Assembly: GCA_003693705.1 (NCBI GenBank)
Contig: RBZT01000971.1
Span: forward strand, 2,117 to 60,812
Direction of reading: 5' to 3'
DNA: 58,696 nucleotides
From: Polymyxa betae
Lineage: Eukaryota > Endomyxa > Phytomyxea > Plasmodiophorida > Plasmodiophoridae
A program made the translations under genes and the position numbers. The notes under the pieces were generated by a model, which searched no databases, was not told the DNA's origin, and saw only the letters and a program-made list of their open reading frames with translations. The first letter of the stretch is position 1; each line of letters starts with the position of its first letter. Shown here one piece after another: positions 1 through 8,375 of this stretch.

Positions 1-60
1 AGAGTGAGCTCTCATCCACAGACTGCTTGTCGTTGATTGCACCAGCCATCGCATGATAAC
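1..60 (-). pseudogene. Start of an LTR-retroelement gag, running off the left edge
   Basis: On the minus strand an ATG at about position 52 opens a frame beginning MAGAINDKQSVDESS that leaves the window. It is preceded by a tract (AAAGAATTCTTTA near 66-80) that also lies just upstream of the gag start of the retroelement at 4330-5946. The shared leader-plus-gag layout suggests the 5' end of a second related element. Only about 17 codons are visible, so whether it is intact cannot be judged. Confidence 0.35.
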
Positions 61-269
61 ACATCTGTAAAGAATTCTTTATATCGCTACTTGAGATCTC
101 GATGTTAAGATTGCAATGATGAATGCAGAATGACTATAAGATTGATTACAAGCCGGCCCTTAAATATAGCCAGAGTCGGAGGATAGCTCGGACCTCAGGG
201 AGTTTCCGGTTCATCGGAACTTAGTCAATATAGTGCGCTTTCCGATGCATCGGAGCTTAGTCAATATAG
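61..269 (-). mobile_element. Putative leader or LTR part of the left-edge retroelement
   Basis: This AT-rich stretch lies upstream of the edge gag start on the minus strand. It shares an AAAGAATTCTTTA core and a looser GATGTTA...TTGC.ATG pattern with the region at 5960-6060 upstream of the other gag gene. LTR boundaries cannot be defined because no second copy is in the window. It contains the 36-base tandem duplication annotated separately. Confidence 0.3.
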
Positions 270-276
270 TGCGCTT
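205..276. repeat. 36-base tandem duplication
   Basis: Two adjacent 36-base copies (205-240 and 241-276) differ at about three or four positions. Both end in CTTAGTCAATATAGTGCGCTT apart from one early base, and each includes a small ATCGGA motif. The duplication sits at the edge of the gag remnant at 270-905 and could be a subterminal or enhancer-like repeat of a retroelement. Confidence 0.75.
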
Positions 277-905
277 AATATTGACACAATCAGCACGCAT
301 TGCGCGATGAGTTTCTCCAAATCGGTCTCGGCGGCTGTATGTGTGAGCTCGTCGAGGATGGCGTCGGTCAGTCCGGCACGGAACCAATACACTTACGGAT
401 TGTTGTCGAAGTCGGCGTCATGACAACGCGCCGGAATTCCGCAGCGTAGGCGACGACGGGACGTCGGCCCTGTCTTAGCTGCGTCAGCTTACTGACGGCG
501 GTCTTGGCACGGTGAGGGTCGTCAAACATGGCCTTGAATTTTTCTTCGAAAGACTCCCATGATGAAAGCATGGGATCCTGGAGCTCGAGATAGGGCGTGA
601 TCCAGTCCAGGGCGGCGCCCCGGAGCAGCGAAGCGACGAACCCGGTCTTGGAGGCGTCGGTGGGGAGCGGTCGTGGGAGACTGAGAACTGAAGCTTGACA
701 CAATTAATAAATTGACGGAAGTGCTGACGTTTTAAGTCGTATTTTTCAGGGAGAGGGAGCTTGGGGGCTGCGGTCGGTTTCTTGGCTAGGGTTAAGGTTT
801 AAGATTCGATCTGCTGGGAGAGCTCGGCGCTGCGTTGCTCTAGCTGCTTCTTGGATAGTTGCAGGTCTGAAACTTTGCCGGCGAGCTCTGCGACGACAAT
901 GGCAA
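270..905 (-). pseudogene. Ty3-like retrotransposon gag remnant
   Basis: Read on the minus strand, the sequence starts with a coiled-coil stretch (ELAGKVSDLQLSKKQLEQ), then a basic/proline linker, then a retrotransposon-gag core with the family features AALDWITPYLE, SWESFEEKFKAMF and LTQLRQGRRPVVAYAAEF. Near position 385-405 the frame shifts and a stop interrupts it; the remaining gag (FRAGLTDAILDEL) continues in another frame. At least one more stop lies near 807. No protease, reverse transcriptase or integrase follows, so this is a broken gag fragment. The family is the capsid precursor of Ty3/gypsy-type elements. It is inactive by inspection. Confidence 0.8.
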
Positions 906-906
906 C

Positions 907-1054
907 GTGTTCAGGGTTTATATAGGGTTCCGATCGGGTATTCACGGGTCAGGTATCGTCATTCTAACGGTACCGACCGGGAAATTCGGGTCCGATACCG
1001 GTAGTACCGGTACCCGAAACACTAAAATTTGGAAAAAGGGAATAATAATGATGT
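907..1054 (-). mobile_element. Probable 3' end of the hAT element
   Basis: Downstream of the decayed hAT transposase lies a GC-rich tract with several overlapping ACCGGTA/TACCGGT motifs (about 960-1015) and, at about 926, a TAGGGTTCCGATCGGG segment. Clustered short inverted motifs and a YAGGG-type end are typical of hAT subterminal and terminal regions. The matching 5' end was not found, so the boundary is tentative. Confidence 0.35.
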
Positions 1055-2526
1055 TTTATTGTTTCAAGCCTTCAAAGCACATTTTCCGAAAATTAATGCG
1101 CTTAAAGTGTCTGGCTTCAGAGAAAACCGGCGCAGCCCTAACACATCTCGACCGCATTGAAGATCCGCTCTACAGACACTGATGATCCTTAGATCCTGGA
1201 ATGGAAATTATGTCTTTTGCTACTTGGCTTAAGAACGGAAACTGCATCGAATGGGTTTTCCAATATACCAGAGGGTCAATCGCTGGATGCTCACACTGCT
1301 GGTTTGAAAATTTGTCAACTTCGTCCGTCAACTGGCTTTCAGATGAGCTGTGAGTGAATAAAGAAGAGAGCAGCTCAGAATTTTCAGGCTCGGAATTGTT
1401 TTTAGAAATCTCGCTTGCTATTCCACCTGTGCTCTTTTTGTTCTGAGCCAGTGTCTTAAGATTGGAAACGGTTTGGGTAATCAGTCCCGGATAATCGACA
1501 TCAAATTCCTTTTTTTCAAGATATGTCTTCTTGAATCTGGGATCCAAGAGAACAGAAAGCAGATACATGGCTGAGTCATCGGTGAATGCGTATTATTTGG
1601 CCAGCACGGTATGTGCTGCCGTCAATGGAATCGTCATTGCGTCATCCTGCACAGCCAATGCGACTTCACGTTCGATGAAAGCAAACAATTTAATGAAAAT
1701 TGGCATTACAAGCGAAAGAGTAGGGCACTTCTCCCCAGACATCATTTTGCTTTTCATCTTCAGACTTCTGCAGAATGCAGCACTCTGAACGGAGTTGATG
1801 CTCACCCAGCCTCACTTTACCGATCTCCGGATCGGTGCTGAGCCAATTCCTTAATCCTTTCCGGACTTGAAAGGCTCTTTGAATCATATTAAAGGTGGAA
1901 TTCCACCGAGTTGGGACATACAGAATTAACATTAACTTTTCAGTGTTGGCATGTTCGCATTGTCCAAGAAAACTTTTTCTTTGGACCGGACTGCTCCGCA
2001 ACTTCTTGATTATAAATCGCAATCGTTTGAACAGAGTAGATGCAGTAACATCGGATATCGTCATCCTGGACGATGCCTTATCATCTTCCCCAAGACTTTT
2101 CAGAAAAGCTTTCACTGCAAGGTTGATAACATGAGGAAGACAGCGAATTCGAGATTCATTCGGATTCCATAAACCAATGGCGACCTCGTTATCTTGCATG
2201 AAGGATTCTCAAATGGCAGAGATCAGAGTGTCGTTATTAGGGGCGTTATCCATTGTCAAGCACCCCAATCGGGCCGATAAATCGAAATTGTCTAACGTCT
2301 TCACAAGCTCAGCCATTCCAGAACCTGTATGGTCTGTAGTCTCCTCAAACGAAAGCAGCTTTTCAACCAATCTCCAATCCTGATCAACAAAATAGACTGT
2401 TATAGCCAGAAAAGAGAACTGTTGATCGGTTTCGTCAGATCGCGATATAGTTGCTACAAAAATCGGCAGCACTTCAATCAGTGATAATGAGTTGTGTTTT
2501 ATTTCCAGCTCGAATCCCAGCTTCAT
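1055..2526 (-). pseudogene. hAT-family transposase, decayed and 5'-truncated
   Basis: Three consecutive minus-strand segments match the central and C-terminal parts of hAT transposases. The first (2526-2209) has the RNase-H-like region with DWRLVEKLLSFEE, HTG and LTMDNAPNND. The second (2199-1690) has RCLPHVINLAVKAF and the PTRWNSTFNMIQRAF motif. The third (1568-1170) has LSVLLDPRFK and the dimerisation region DPLVYWKTHSMQFPFLSQVAKD. After 1170 the C-terminal SVSVERIF and LKPDTLSALIFGKC motifs continue in shifted frames with stops. The N-terminal BED finger and first catalytic block are absent, so the copy is truncated near 2526. It was once a cut-and-paste transposase and cannot be active now. 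Confidence 0.88.
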
Positions 2527-2824
2527 TCAGCTCAGTCCTTACGGACACCGTAGGACTCCGCGGGAGTCGAGCCCATTAATATTACTGTACGTCTTCATAC
2601 TTTAATCTTGTTCGCATCTTTGTTACGCATCAGATTTATGCGTGAGTCATCAAAGCTTATCTGCGTGCGCTGATCTTCAATTTGCGTACGCACTTTAAAA
2701 GGGATGTAAGATTTTATAATGTTTTTAATAAATCTGATACATCTGATTGGATGAAGTCCACATGTCTAGGCATAGGTGGACAGCAGAGTCGCTTCTTGCT
2801 ATTGTCTCCTTTTTTGATCAAGCA
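2527..2824. other. Non-coding spacer between two transposon remnants
   Basis: I see no convincing gene. The stretch contains a CGTAGGACTCCGCGGGAGTC segment near 2550 with imperfect self-complementarity, and several TGCGT/ACGCA motifs at 2628-2695 that recur near 8300-8345 inside the Mutator-like element. It may hold transposon ends, but no matching inverted pair could be assigned. Confidence 0.4.
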
Positions 2825-4101
2825 TTAAATAAGGCAGCTTGGCCCATCAGACGGAAGAAAACATTCTGTTGATATTAAGCCCTCATAATCGTCACTTTCA
2901 TCAACCAATAAGTTTTCGTAGGCCGCAGTCCAGGCATCTTCCTGGTATGACTCACTGAACAGCGCCTTCAATGGGACATGAAGTGAATCGTAGTCAAATT
3001 TTTCCGCAGCGACGAGACCACATAAAGCAAACGATTTCTCGATTGCGGTTGGAGACTGCGTTTTTGTCCAATCAGTGACCCACTGTACACCGGCTTTCTT
3101 CTGCAAAGTGACATCTTCAGTGGCTTTTGCAATGTATGTGTCATACTGAGTACAGTAATACTGCTGGAAACTGCCGTTTACCTCTACACCTAAGGGTTGC
3201 AGAAATCTTGGTAAGATTTGGAGGGACAATCTGAACGAATATGCGATATTTCTCGAGCTCTTTTGATTCAGCCAACTTAACGTGCGGTCCATATGAGTCG
3301 ATTATGAATAGAACTGGTAAGGCAGTTTCGCGACGACTTCGAATGGCTTTCTCGACTAAAGATCGCAGTATTTCCTCGCTGAACATTCCGGTCTTATTAA
3401 TATCGCAATGAACATCCGCGGACAGAGTTGGCTTGTGTTTGAGTGTAGAGAACAGAAGATGAGGCTTAAGGAACGGTCCGTCACCAGTTATCGAGAAAGT
3501 GACCGTGAACCTCTTGTGAGATGTACCTCCCTTTCCCATTAGGACTTCGCGTGACCCTTTCTTGGTGATCGTTCTCTTGGGCTCCGTTTCAAAATACCAA
3601 GGTACCTGATCCATATTGATTACGCCGCTTTATGATAGAGTGAATACTCTGAATGAAGGAGAGGCATATCTCATCAGCGTGTTCAGGAAGCGTCCTGGTG
3701 GCTGTCTGACGTCTAGAAACATACTTCCATCTTTGTTTGAACCTGGCGAGCCAGCCGGTGGACGCGCAAAGTCGCTTCGAATCTCATTTCCAGCTACGTT
3801 CATCGCAATAGGATGGAGGTTCCGCGCCTTCCCTTGAATATATTGATCTTTTACTCGTAATCCTTTCTTATTTTTCTCTCTAATCCAGGCATCTAACTCC
3901 TTTTCAATTTGAAGGAACTTAGCGTTGGGTTCGCCACCAGGCAAACGGCGAAGAACGGCGGCTGCTTGAGTCAGGGATCGCGAGGGATGTCGCACTGCTT
4001 TGCTAATGCAGGAAGACCGTAACCCTTTACGCCTTTCCGGCACTGTCGGATGATATCCACCTTCTGTTTGATTGTGTAGTTCTGACGCTTGGTAGGAGCC
4101 A
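2825..4101 (-). pseudogene. pogo/Tc5-type (CENP-B-like) DDE transposase, frameshifted
   Basis: The minus-strand reading starts at an ATG at 4101 (MAPTKRQNYTIKQKVDII), which begins a helix-turn-helix like those of CENP-B and pogo transposases. A frameshift near 4045 leads into the second DNA-binding helix-turn-helix (KELDAWIREKNKKGLRVKD). The DDE superfamily endonuclease domain follows (3614-2825) with MDQVPWYFETEP at its start, LFIIDSYGPHVK as the second catalytic aspartate block, and IVPPNLT; a further frameshift near 3200 leads into the third block and tail (VEVNGSFQQYYCTQYD). Full length would be about 425 residues, normal for the family. At least two or three frameshifts make it a pseudogene. 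It abuts the retroelement remnant at 4330-5946. Confidence 0.88.
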
Positions 4102-4222
4102 TGGTCAATAGACGATCGTCGAGCGAAAATCAGAGAGAGGCAAGGACGACACTCTTAAACTCCGCCACGGAGTGCGGAGACATTCAGGATCGGTACGATA
4201 AAAAAGTTTATTACTGATATTC

Positions 4223-4299
4223 GAATAACAACACCATGGTGTTCTAAACGAATCGAACGCCATGTCGGCTTCTTTTCGGACATAACACCATTGTGTTAG
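4223..4299. repeat. Pair of short palindromes, AACACCATGGTGTT type
   Basis: A perfect 14-base palindrome, AACACCATGGTGTT, lies near 4228-4241. About 45 bases on, TAACACCATTGTGTTA (near 4285-4299) is the same motif with a one-base disruption. They lie between the pogo transposase start and the protease remnant of the retroelement, probably in degraded pol sequence. Confidence 0.6.
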
Positions 4300-4329
4300 A
4301 GGAAGACGGAAGTGTTTCCAATATATCAC

Positions 4330-5946
4330 TTCCCAGGATAATTTCTTCACTACCGTAGGTATATCCCACATCAAGAAACGTTGATCTTGTACAACTAATT
4401 CCCCAGCTTGTGTCAAGATCTTAATATTTAATGTTATGGATTGATGTACTTCCAGTGTGCTAACATTTGTCCCATAGTCTGATCAACAGTGGCTCGCTTA
4501 GCTCAAGTATCTTTAAGCTAAGAGTCATTTTGATCACCTCAAGAACTATATGCCTAGGTATTAATGACACATGGTTAGCACCACTATCTAGGATCGCTCT
4601 CACTCTCTGTCAAATAACTCTATCAGTACACTCTTCTGAGGATCAATATTTACTGCAAACACTTTTTAAGAGGAAGTGTCCTTCTTGCTTTTATTTCTTC
4701 TTTAGATCAGGGCAGAGGGATTAGGGATGCCCGGTCTTTTTGCAAATATAGCAAACTAAGTTCTTGGCTCTCTCAGGATCAAGAAACTTCTGTTTCTTGG
4801 CAGCCGGCTTTCAATCCGATGGCTTGGAGCTAGGAAGATCCTCTCTCTTCGGTTTCTCGCCACCCTTGATCTTAGCGGCTTTGTACTTGTCACTTGCGAT
4901 CCGTTAAAATGATTGACCGAATCAAACATGACTGACTTTGCTCGCAGTACCTCAACAAACTTGAGGGGATCCTTACTGATCTCACTCTGTTGTTAGACTT
5001 CCACTCGCAGCATCTCTTGCATCCCGAAGGGTCGCGCCGCATTCAACAAGTACTGGACCGCTTTCTCTTGGCCCTCTGGGCTCTCAAGGAAGCTGGTCCA
5101 TCCGTTATCTTTCACGATCTTATCAAAATTGTAGAGAAGATCCGTGACGGCATCATTAGGCGAACCTCTGGATGGTTTCATAACTAAGCCACCCATCGCC
5201 TGATCTATGTAATGTTGCTGGATGGATTCGTTACCCAGCCTGTCCTTAACCCAGCTGTGTATCTCCTCATCCGTCACCTCGGTCGGGTCCTTTTTCAGCA
5301 CCCAGCTATGTACTAATGGTCCCTAAAAACTGAGGCGCTATAAGGTTCTTCCACTTGAATGGTGGCTGGCCTTCCTCTCCATTCACTATGAAGGCTTTAG
5401 CATTCTCATACCAAAGGGCTAACTCAGCCCGGGACCCACCGCTAGATACTGTCGGCCTTCTACGGTCCCAATAAACTGCCGGAAGCCGAGCCTGCGTCAT
5501 CGCTACGGACATCTTGCTAAACTGATCGATGGCCTGACACATGGTTTGTCAGGGCCTGTGTCCCTGCCAGAGTCCCAGGTAACGTAACTGCAGGCGCAAC
5601 CAGTTCTACGGAGTGCGAAGCCTATACCGGAGTAGAACATTCCGAAAAACCCTCGAGCTTCCGCCAGTCCATTCCCAGTCACCAGCAACTTGGAAGATTC
5701 CTAGGACGTTCCTAGAAACTATTTAACTCCTGAATATAGCCTAGCATAGGTCATTCCGATTACCGCCTTTCGATAATACACATCAAACCTTGATCTCAGT
5801 CTCTATTCTCGCCTTCGACTTGAACACCAGCCGTATCGTTCTGGACCGGACCTTAACATGGTTGGTGTAAACTCCGGGTCCTGTTCAGGTTGGCTGCTGT
5901 CATAACGCTTAACCCCTTGCTCAGCAACGTCCTTGGTGTTGGTCAT
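4330..5946 (-). pseudogene. LTR-retroelement gag-protease remnant
   Basis: The minus-strand reading begins at an ATG at 5946 (MTNTKDVAEQGVKRY), continues through a gag-like region (5542-4993, for example YWDRRRPTVSSGGSRAELALWYENAKAF and LLNAARPFGMQEML), and reaches a zinc knuckle near 4715-4755 (CYICKKTGHP.SLC, a CX2CX4HX4C pattern with an internal stop). An aspartic-protease block follows near 4560-4600 (ILDSGANHVSLIP), and a FLDVGYTYGSEEIILGSDIL segment near 4340-4400 matches the protease C-terminal part. Frameshifts and stops occur throughout, and reverse transcriptase and integrase are missing. The truncated end lies next to the pogo element, which may have landed in it. It is an inactive gag-pro fragment. 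Confidence 0.8.
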
Positions 5947-5959
5947 GGCTGGGTTGTGG

Positions 5960-6300
5960 GCCAGCATACCAAAAGAATTCTTTATGGCAAATTTTAAACT
6001 TTGATGTTACTGTTGCGATGTGAAATGAATTATGGAGTATGATTTATTGTCCGATGTAATTAGCCCATTAATAGTCTGAGGATTCACATGCTCGAGACAG
6101 CACTGCCACAAATTGGGACCCCTGGGAATCGACTGGGAAGATTCATCGATTTTAGAATCCACTCACGGAGTATTCTCCGACACTCATGAACCGAGTAATC
6201 TCCACCAATCACTCTTCCAGTGCTTTCTTGGTCAATAATTAATGTTACAGGTAACATTACTTTATATTGACACACGCGCCAAGTTTAATAGCCCTTCGCA
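5960..6300 (-). mobile_element. Possible leader or LTR of the gag-pro element
   Basis: Directly upstream of the gag ATG on the minus strand lies a TTGGTATGCTGGCC segment that could be a primer-binding-site remnant, then the AAAGAATTCTTTAT tract shared with 61-80. Further upstream the DNA is AT-rich without a recognisable gene. No second LTR copy is present, so the limits are uncertain. Confidence 0.3.
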
Positions 6301-7042
6301 GAAATCCGCTTTTAAACTCTATCATTTACAAGATTCAAAATCGTTAAACGCAGAAGTTAAAAGCGGCCGAATGCGCAACTTTGATAACCCCTAATGGCAC
6401 CAGGATGTCATTGCGAAGCATGATGGATTCATGATCGATTTTTGTCCGAAATTTCATTGCGAATTTAACTTTATTAAGTCCTGCGCGCGTCGAAATTGCA
6501 CTATTCTCTTATGGACCTTCAAAAAGTTGTTCCAGTGTCGGATCTCTCAAATCAGGCGTTTGCCAGAAGTCTGAGAGACAAAGAAGGTAAGCCTTTGACA
6601 TTTGGTCAAATAGAATATGCTGTTAAGAAATACAAAAGCCATCGTCGTTTTCCGATGCGCATTCATGAAGAAATTAGATTGAAAAATATCGGAATTCGAA
6701 TAAAAAGCTAAACTTTACAAGAGAATTGCATTTTTCTTTTGTCAAAACAAAATTTACAAATGTCACTTTGAAGGTGATTTCACTGATTTGCACTGTATCT
6801 TTGGAAAAAATGCCCAAAAACCATGCGCTCACTTTTCGGACGCCTGAATTAAATTACCTGCCTAACTTGCAGAAATCCCTGCATTTTCTGAAATACGGAT
6901 TCGCTTTTTGTCCCACGAGGGCCGGAAATACGGGTATTTTTTGTCGTTGACCCTCAAATACGGAATATTTGGTCAGTCGGATTATCATTATACTGTTGTC
7001 TATTAGAGTTATGCCGTTAGCAAATATCGTGGTCATAACTCA
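6301..7042. other. Unassigned stretch with a small orphan reading frame
   Basis: I recognise no gene. A 71-codon frame on the plus strand (6496-6711, starting MHYSLMDLQKVV and containing LTFGQIEYAVKKYKSHRRFP) looks somewhat protein-like, with balanced charged residues, but I cannot match it to a family. It could be a fragment of a transposon protein. Nothing else is supported here. Confidence 0.3.
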
Positions 7043-7045
7043 TAA

Positions 7046-7371
7046 GGGCCCGTTTGGATGTCACGGAAAATTTCCGCCGGAACGCTGGAAATTTCCTGTG
7101 CGACTTGGGACGGGAATTTCCTGCCACGCAGATTCCTTGCAACCCGTTTGGATGCCAAGCGGCGGAAATTTCATAATGGATGCATTCCCGTGTTCCGGCG
7201 TTCCCACGGGAATTTCCTGAGGTAAAAGCTGAGGAAAAATTTCACGGGAATAAAACGCCGGAATTCCCGTCCCTGCATTTTTGTCATCCAAACAGGGCGC
7301 AACCTCAGGAAACCGGAATTCCCACGCATTTCTGGGAATTCCGGCGTTTTTTGTGACATCCAAACGGGCCC
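7046..7371. mobile_element. PIF/Harbinger (Tourist)-like MITE with TAA target duplication
   Basis: A perfect 19-base terminal inverted repeat, GGGCCCGTTTGGATGTCAC, stands at 7046-7064, with its reverse complement at 7353-7371. It is flanked on both sides by TAA (7043-7045 and 7372-7374). A three-base TWA duplication with a GGGC..GTTTGG end is the hallmark of Tourist-type MITEs moved by PIF/Harbinger transposases. The 326-base interior is largely made of GGAATTCC/GGAAATTTCC-like motifs in both orientations and codes for nothing. Perfect ends and duplication suggest a fairly recent insertion. Confidence 0.9.
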
Positions 7372-7377
7372 TAAGTC
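7369..7377 (+). repeat. Left 9-base target-site duplication of the Mutator-like element
   Basis: CCCTAAGTC stands here and again at 10478-10486. The first three bases are the last three of the MITE and the next three are the MITE's own TAA duplication, so the Mutator-like element inserted across the MITE/genome junction. Confidence 0.88.
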
Positions 7378-7459
7378 CGGAATCTCGTTTCTTCCGCCGG
7401 CTGAAACTGGGCTGCTCTTCCTCCGGCTGAAATCAGGTTGCGCTTCCGCCGGGTTTGAT
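7378..7459 (+). repeat. Left terminal inverted repeat of the Mutator-like element (about 82 bases)
   Basis: This sequence, beginning CGGAATCTCGTTTC, is the reverse complement of 10395-10477 with a single one-base length difference. It carries internal CCGCCGGCTGAAA/CCTCCGGCTGAAA sub-repeats. Long, nearly identical inverted ends are typical of Mutator-like elements. Confidence 0.93.
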
Positions 7460-7617
7460 GCTTGCGAAGTCATGCGATTGAACGGTAGGGGTTTTCTTCA
7501 TGATATACATACATGGATGACATCTAATAAAACTAAGTCATGACAATAATAAAAACTAGTCTTAGCGCAGCAAAAACGTAATCCGCATCAATCGACCAAC
7601 ACCTGTATCTTCTTATC

Positions 7618-8205
7618 ATGCCAGGCTTTGAACGGCGCTCCCGATCACGATCGCCTTATGCACGTTATCGCCGAAGCTCGCGATCGCGCTCTGTTTAATA
7701 CCAGCGACATCATCGCTCTAGCCATCATTGTCGATCATATGCTCTAGATCGTTCAAGGCGCTCGCTCCATCAAGCTCGTTCACGAGGCACTCCCCGTCGT
7801 TCTCCTTCCCAACGATTATCACCTCCCTGTTCCCGTCCTCGGCGTTTATCGTCTTCTTCTTGTCGTTCTCGGCGTTTATCGCCTTCTCGTTTTCGTTCGC
7901 GGCGTTTATCGCCTTCTCGCTCTCGTTCTCGGCGTTTTTCGCCTTCTCGCTCTCGTTCTCGGCGTTTATCGCCTTCTTGTTCTCGTTCTCGGCGTTTATC
8001 GCCTTCTCGCTCTCTTCTCGGCGTTTTTCGACTTCTCGCTCTCGTTCTCGGCGTTTATCGCCTTCTTATTCTCGCTCTCGGCGTTTATCACCTAATCGTT
8101 CTCGTTCTCGGCGCTCGTCGCCTCGCTCTCGTTCACCGCGCTCGGAGATGGGCAGAGGCGTTCATTCAGGTCCTACTACATCAACAACGGTACGATACGT
8201 ACCGT
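7618..8205 (+). pseudogene. RS-rich (SR-protein-like) coding sequence carried in the MULE
   Basis: From an ATG at 7618 the frame reads MPGFERRSRSRSPYARYRRS, meets a TAA near 7698, then continues as arginine/serine-rich sequence built from about ten copies of a ten-residue unit, RRLSPSRSRS. Near 8008-8012 a base is missing and the RS reading moves into the frame that ends VHSGPTTSTTVRYVP. RS domains belong to splicing factors and related nuclear proteins and are phosphorylated on serine. No RRM precedes it here, so it is either a captured host gene tail or a degenerate accessory gene of the element. The stop and frameshift argue against a functional product unless spliced. Confidence 0.6.
7843..8128 (+). 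repeat. 30-base tandem repeats coding RRLSPSRSRS
   Basis: Imperfect direct repeats of a 30-base unit (CGGCGTTTATCGCCTTCTCG followed by CTCTCGTTCT) run for about nine to ten copies. Variants swap TTA for TTT and CGC for TGT or CGT. One copy near 8005 is short by a few bases, which changes frame. Expansion by slippage or unequal exchange within an RS-coding stretch is the likely origin. Confidence 0.9.
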
Positions 8206-8375
8206 AGACTCTCTTATAATCGATATGGTCGGTGGCAGGTGTTTTTATCAAATATAAGAGAGTATTGATTATACGAGAATAAACTGTGTTCGCAATTTTA
8301 TTTATGCGTACGCAAAAATTTTATGCGTGACTGACGGATCGCGGAATCTGCGTGTTTCGAATTTGACCCGGGTCA

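Noticed and set aside
907-1182. 91-codon plus-strand frame beginning MFRVYIGFRSGIHG
   Set aside because: It spans the probable hAT terminal region and the antisense of the transposase C-terminus, with no domain match.
7046-7371. GGAATTCC/GGAAATTTCC motif cluster considered as a CRISPR-like or iteron array
   Set aside because: The motifs are irregular in spacing and orientation and lie wholly within a MITE with perfect inverted ends and a TAA duplication; the context is eukaryotic.
7728-8207. Serine/phenylalanine/alanine-rich 159-codon frame (FSFAAFIAFSLSFSAF...)
   Set aside because: Its hydrophobic repeats are the out-of-frame reading of the RS repeats; only its last third is the true RS phase after the frameshift.
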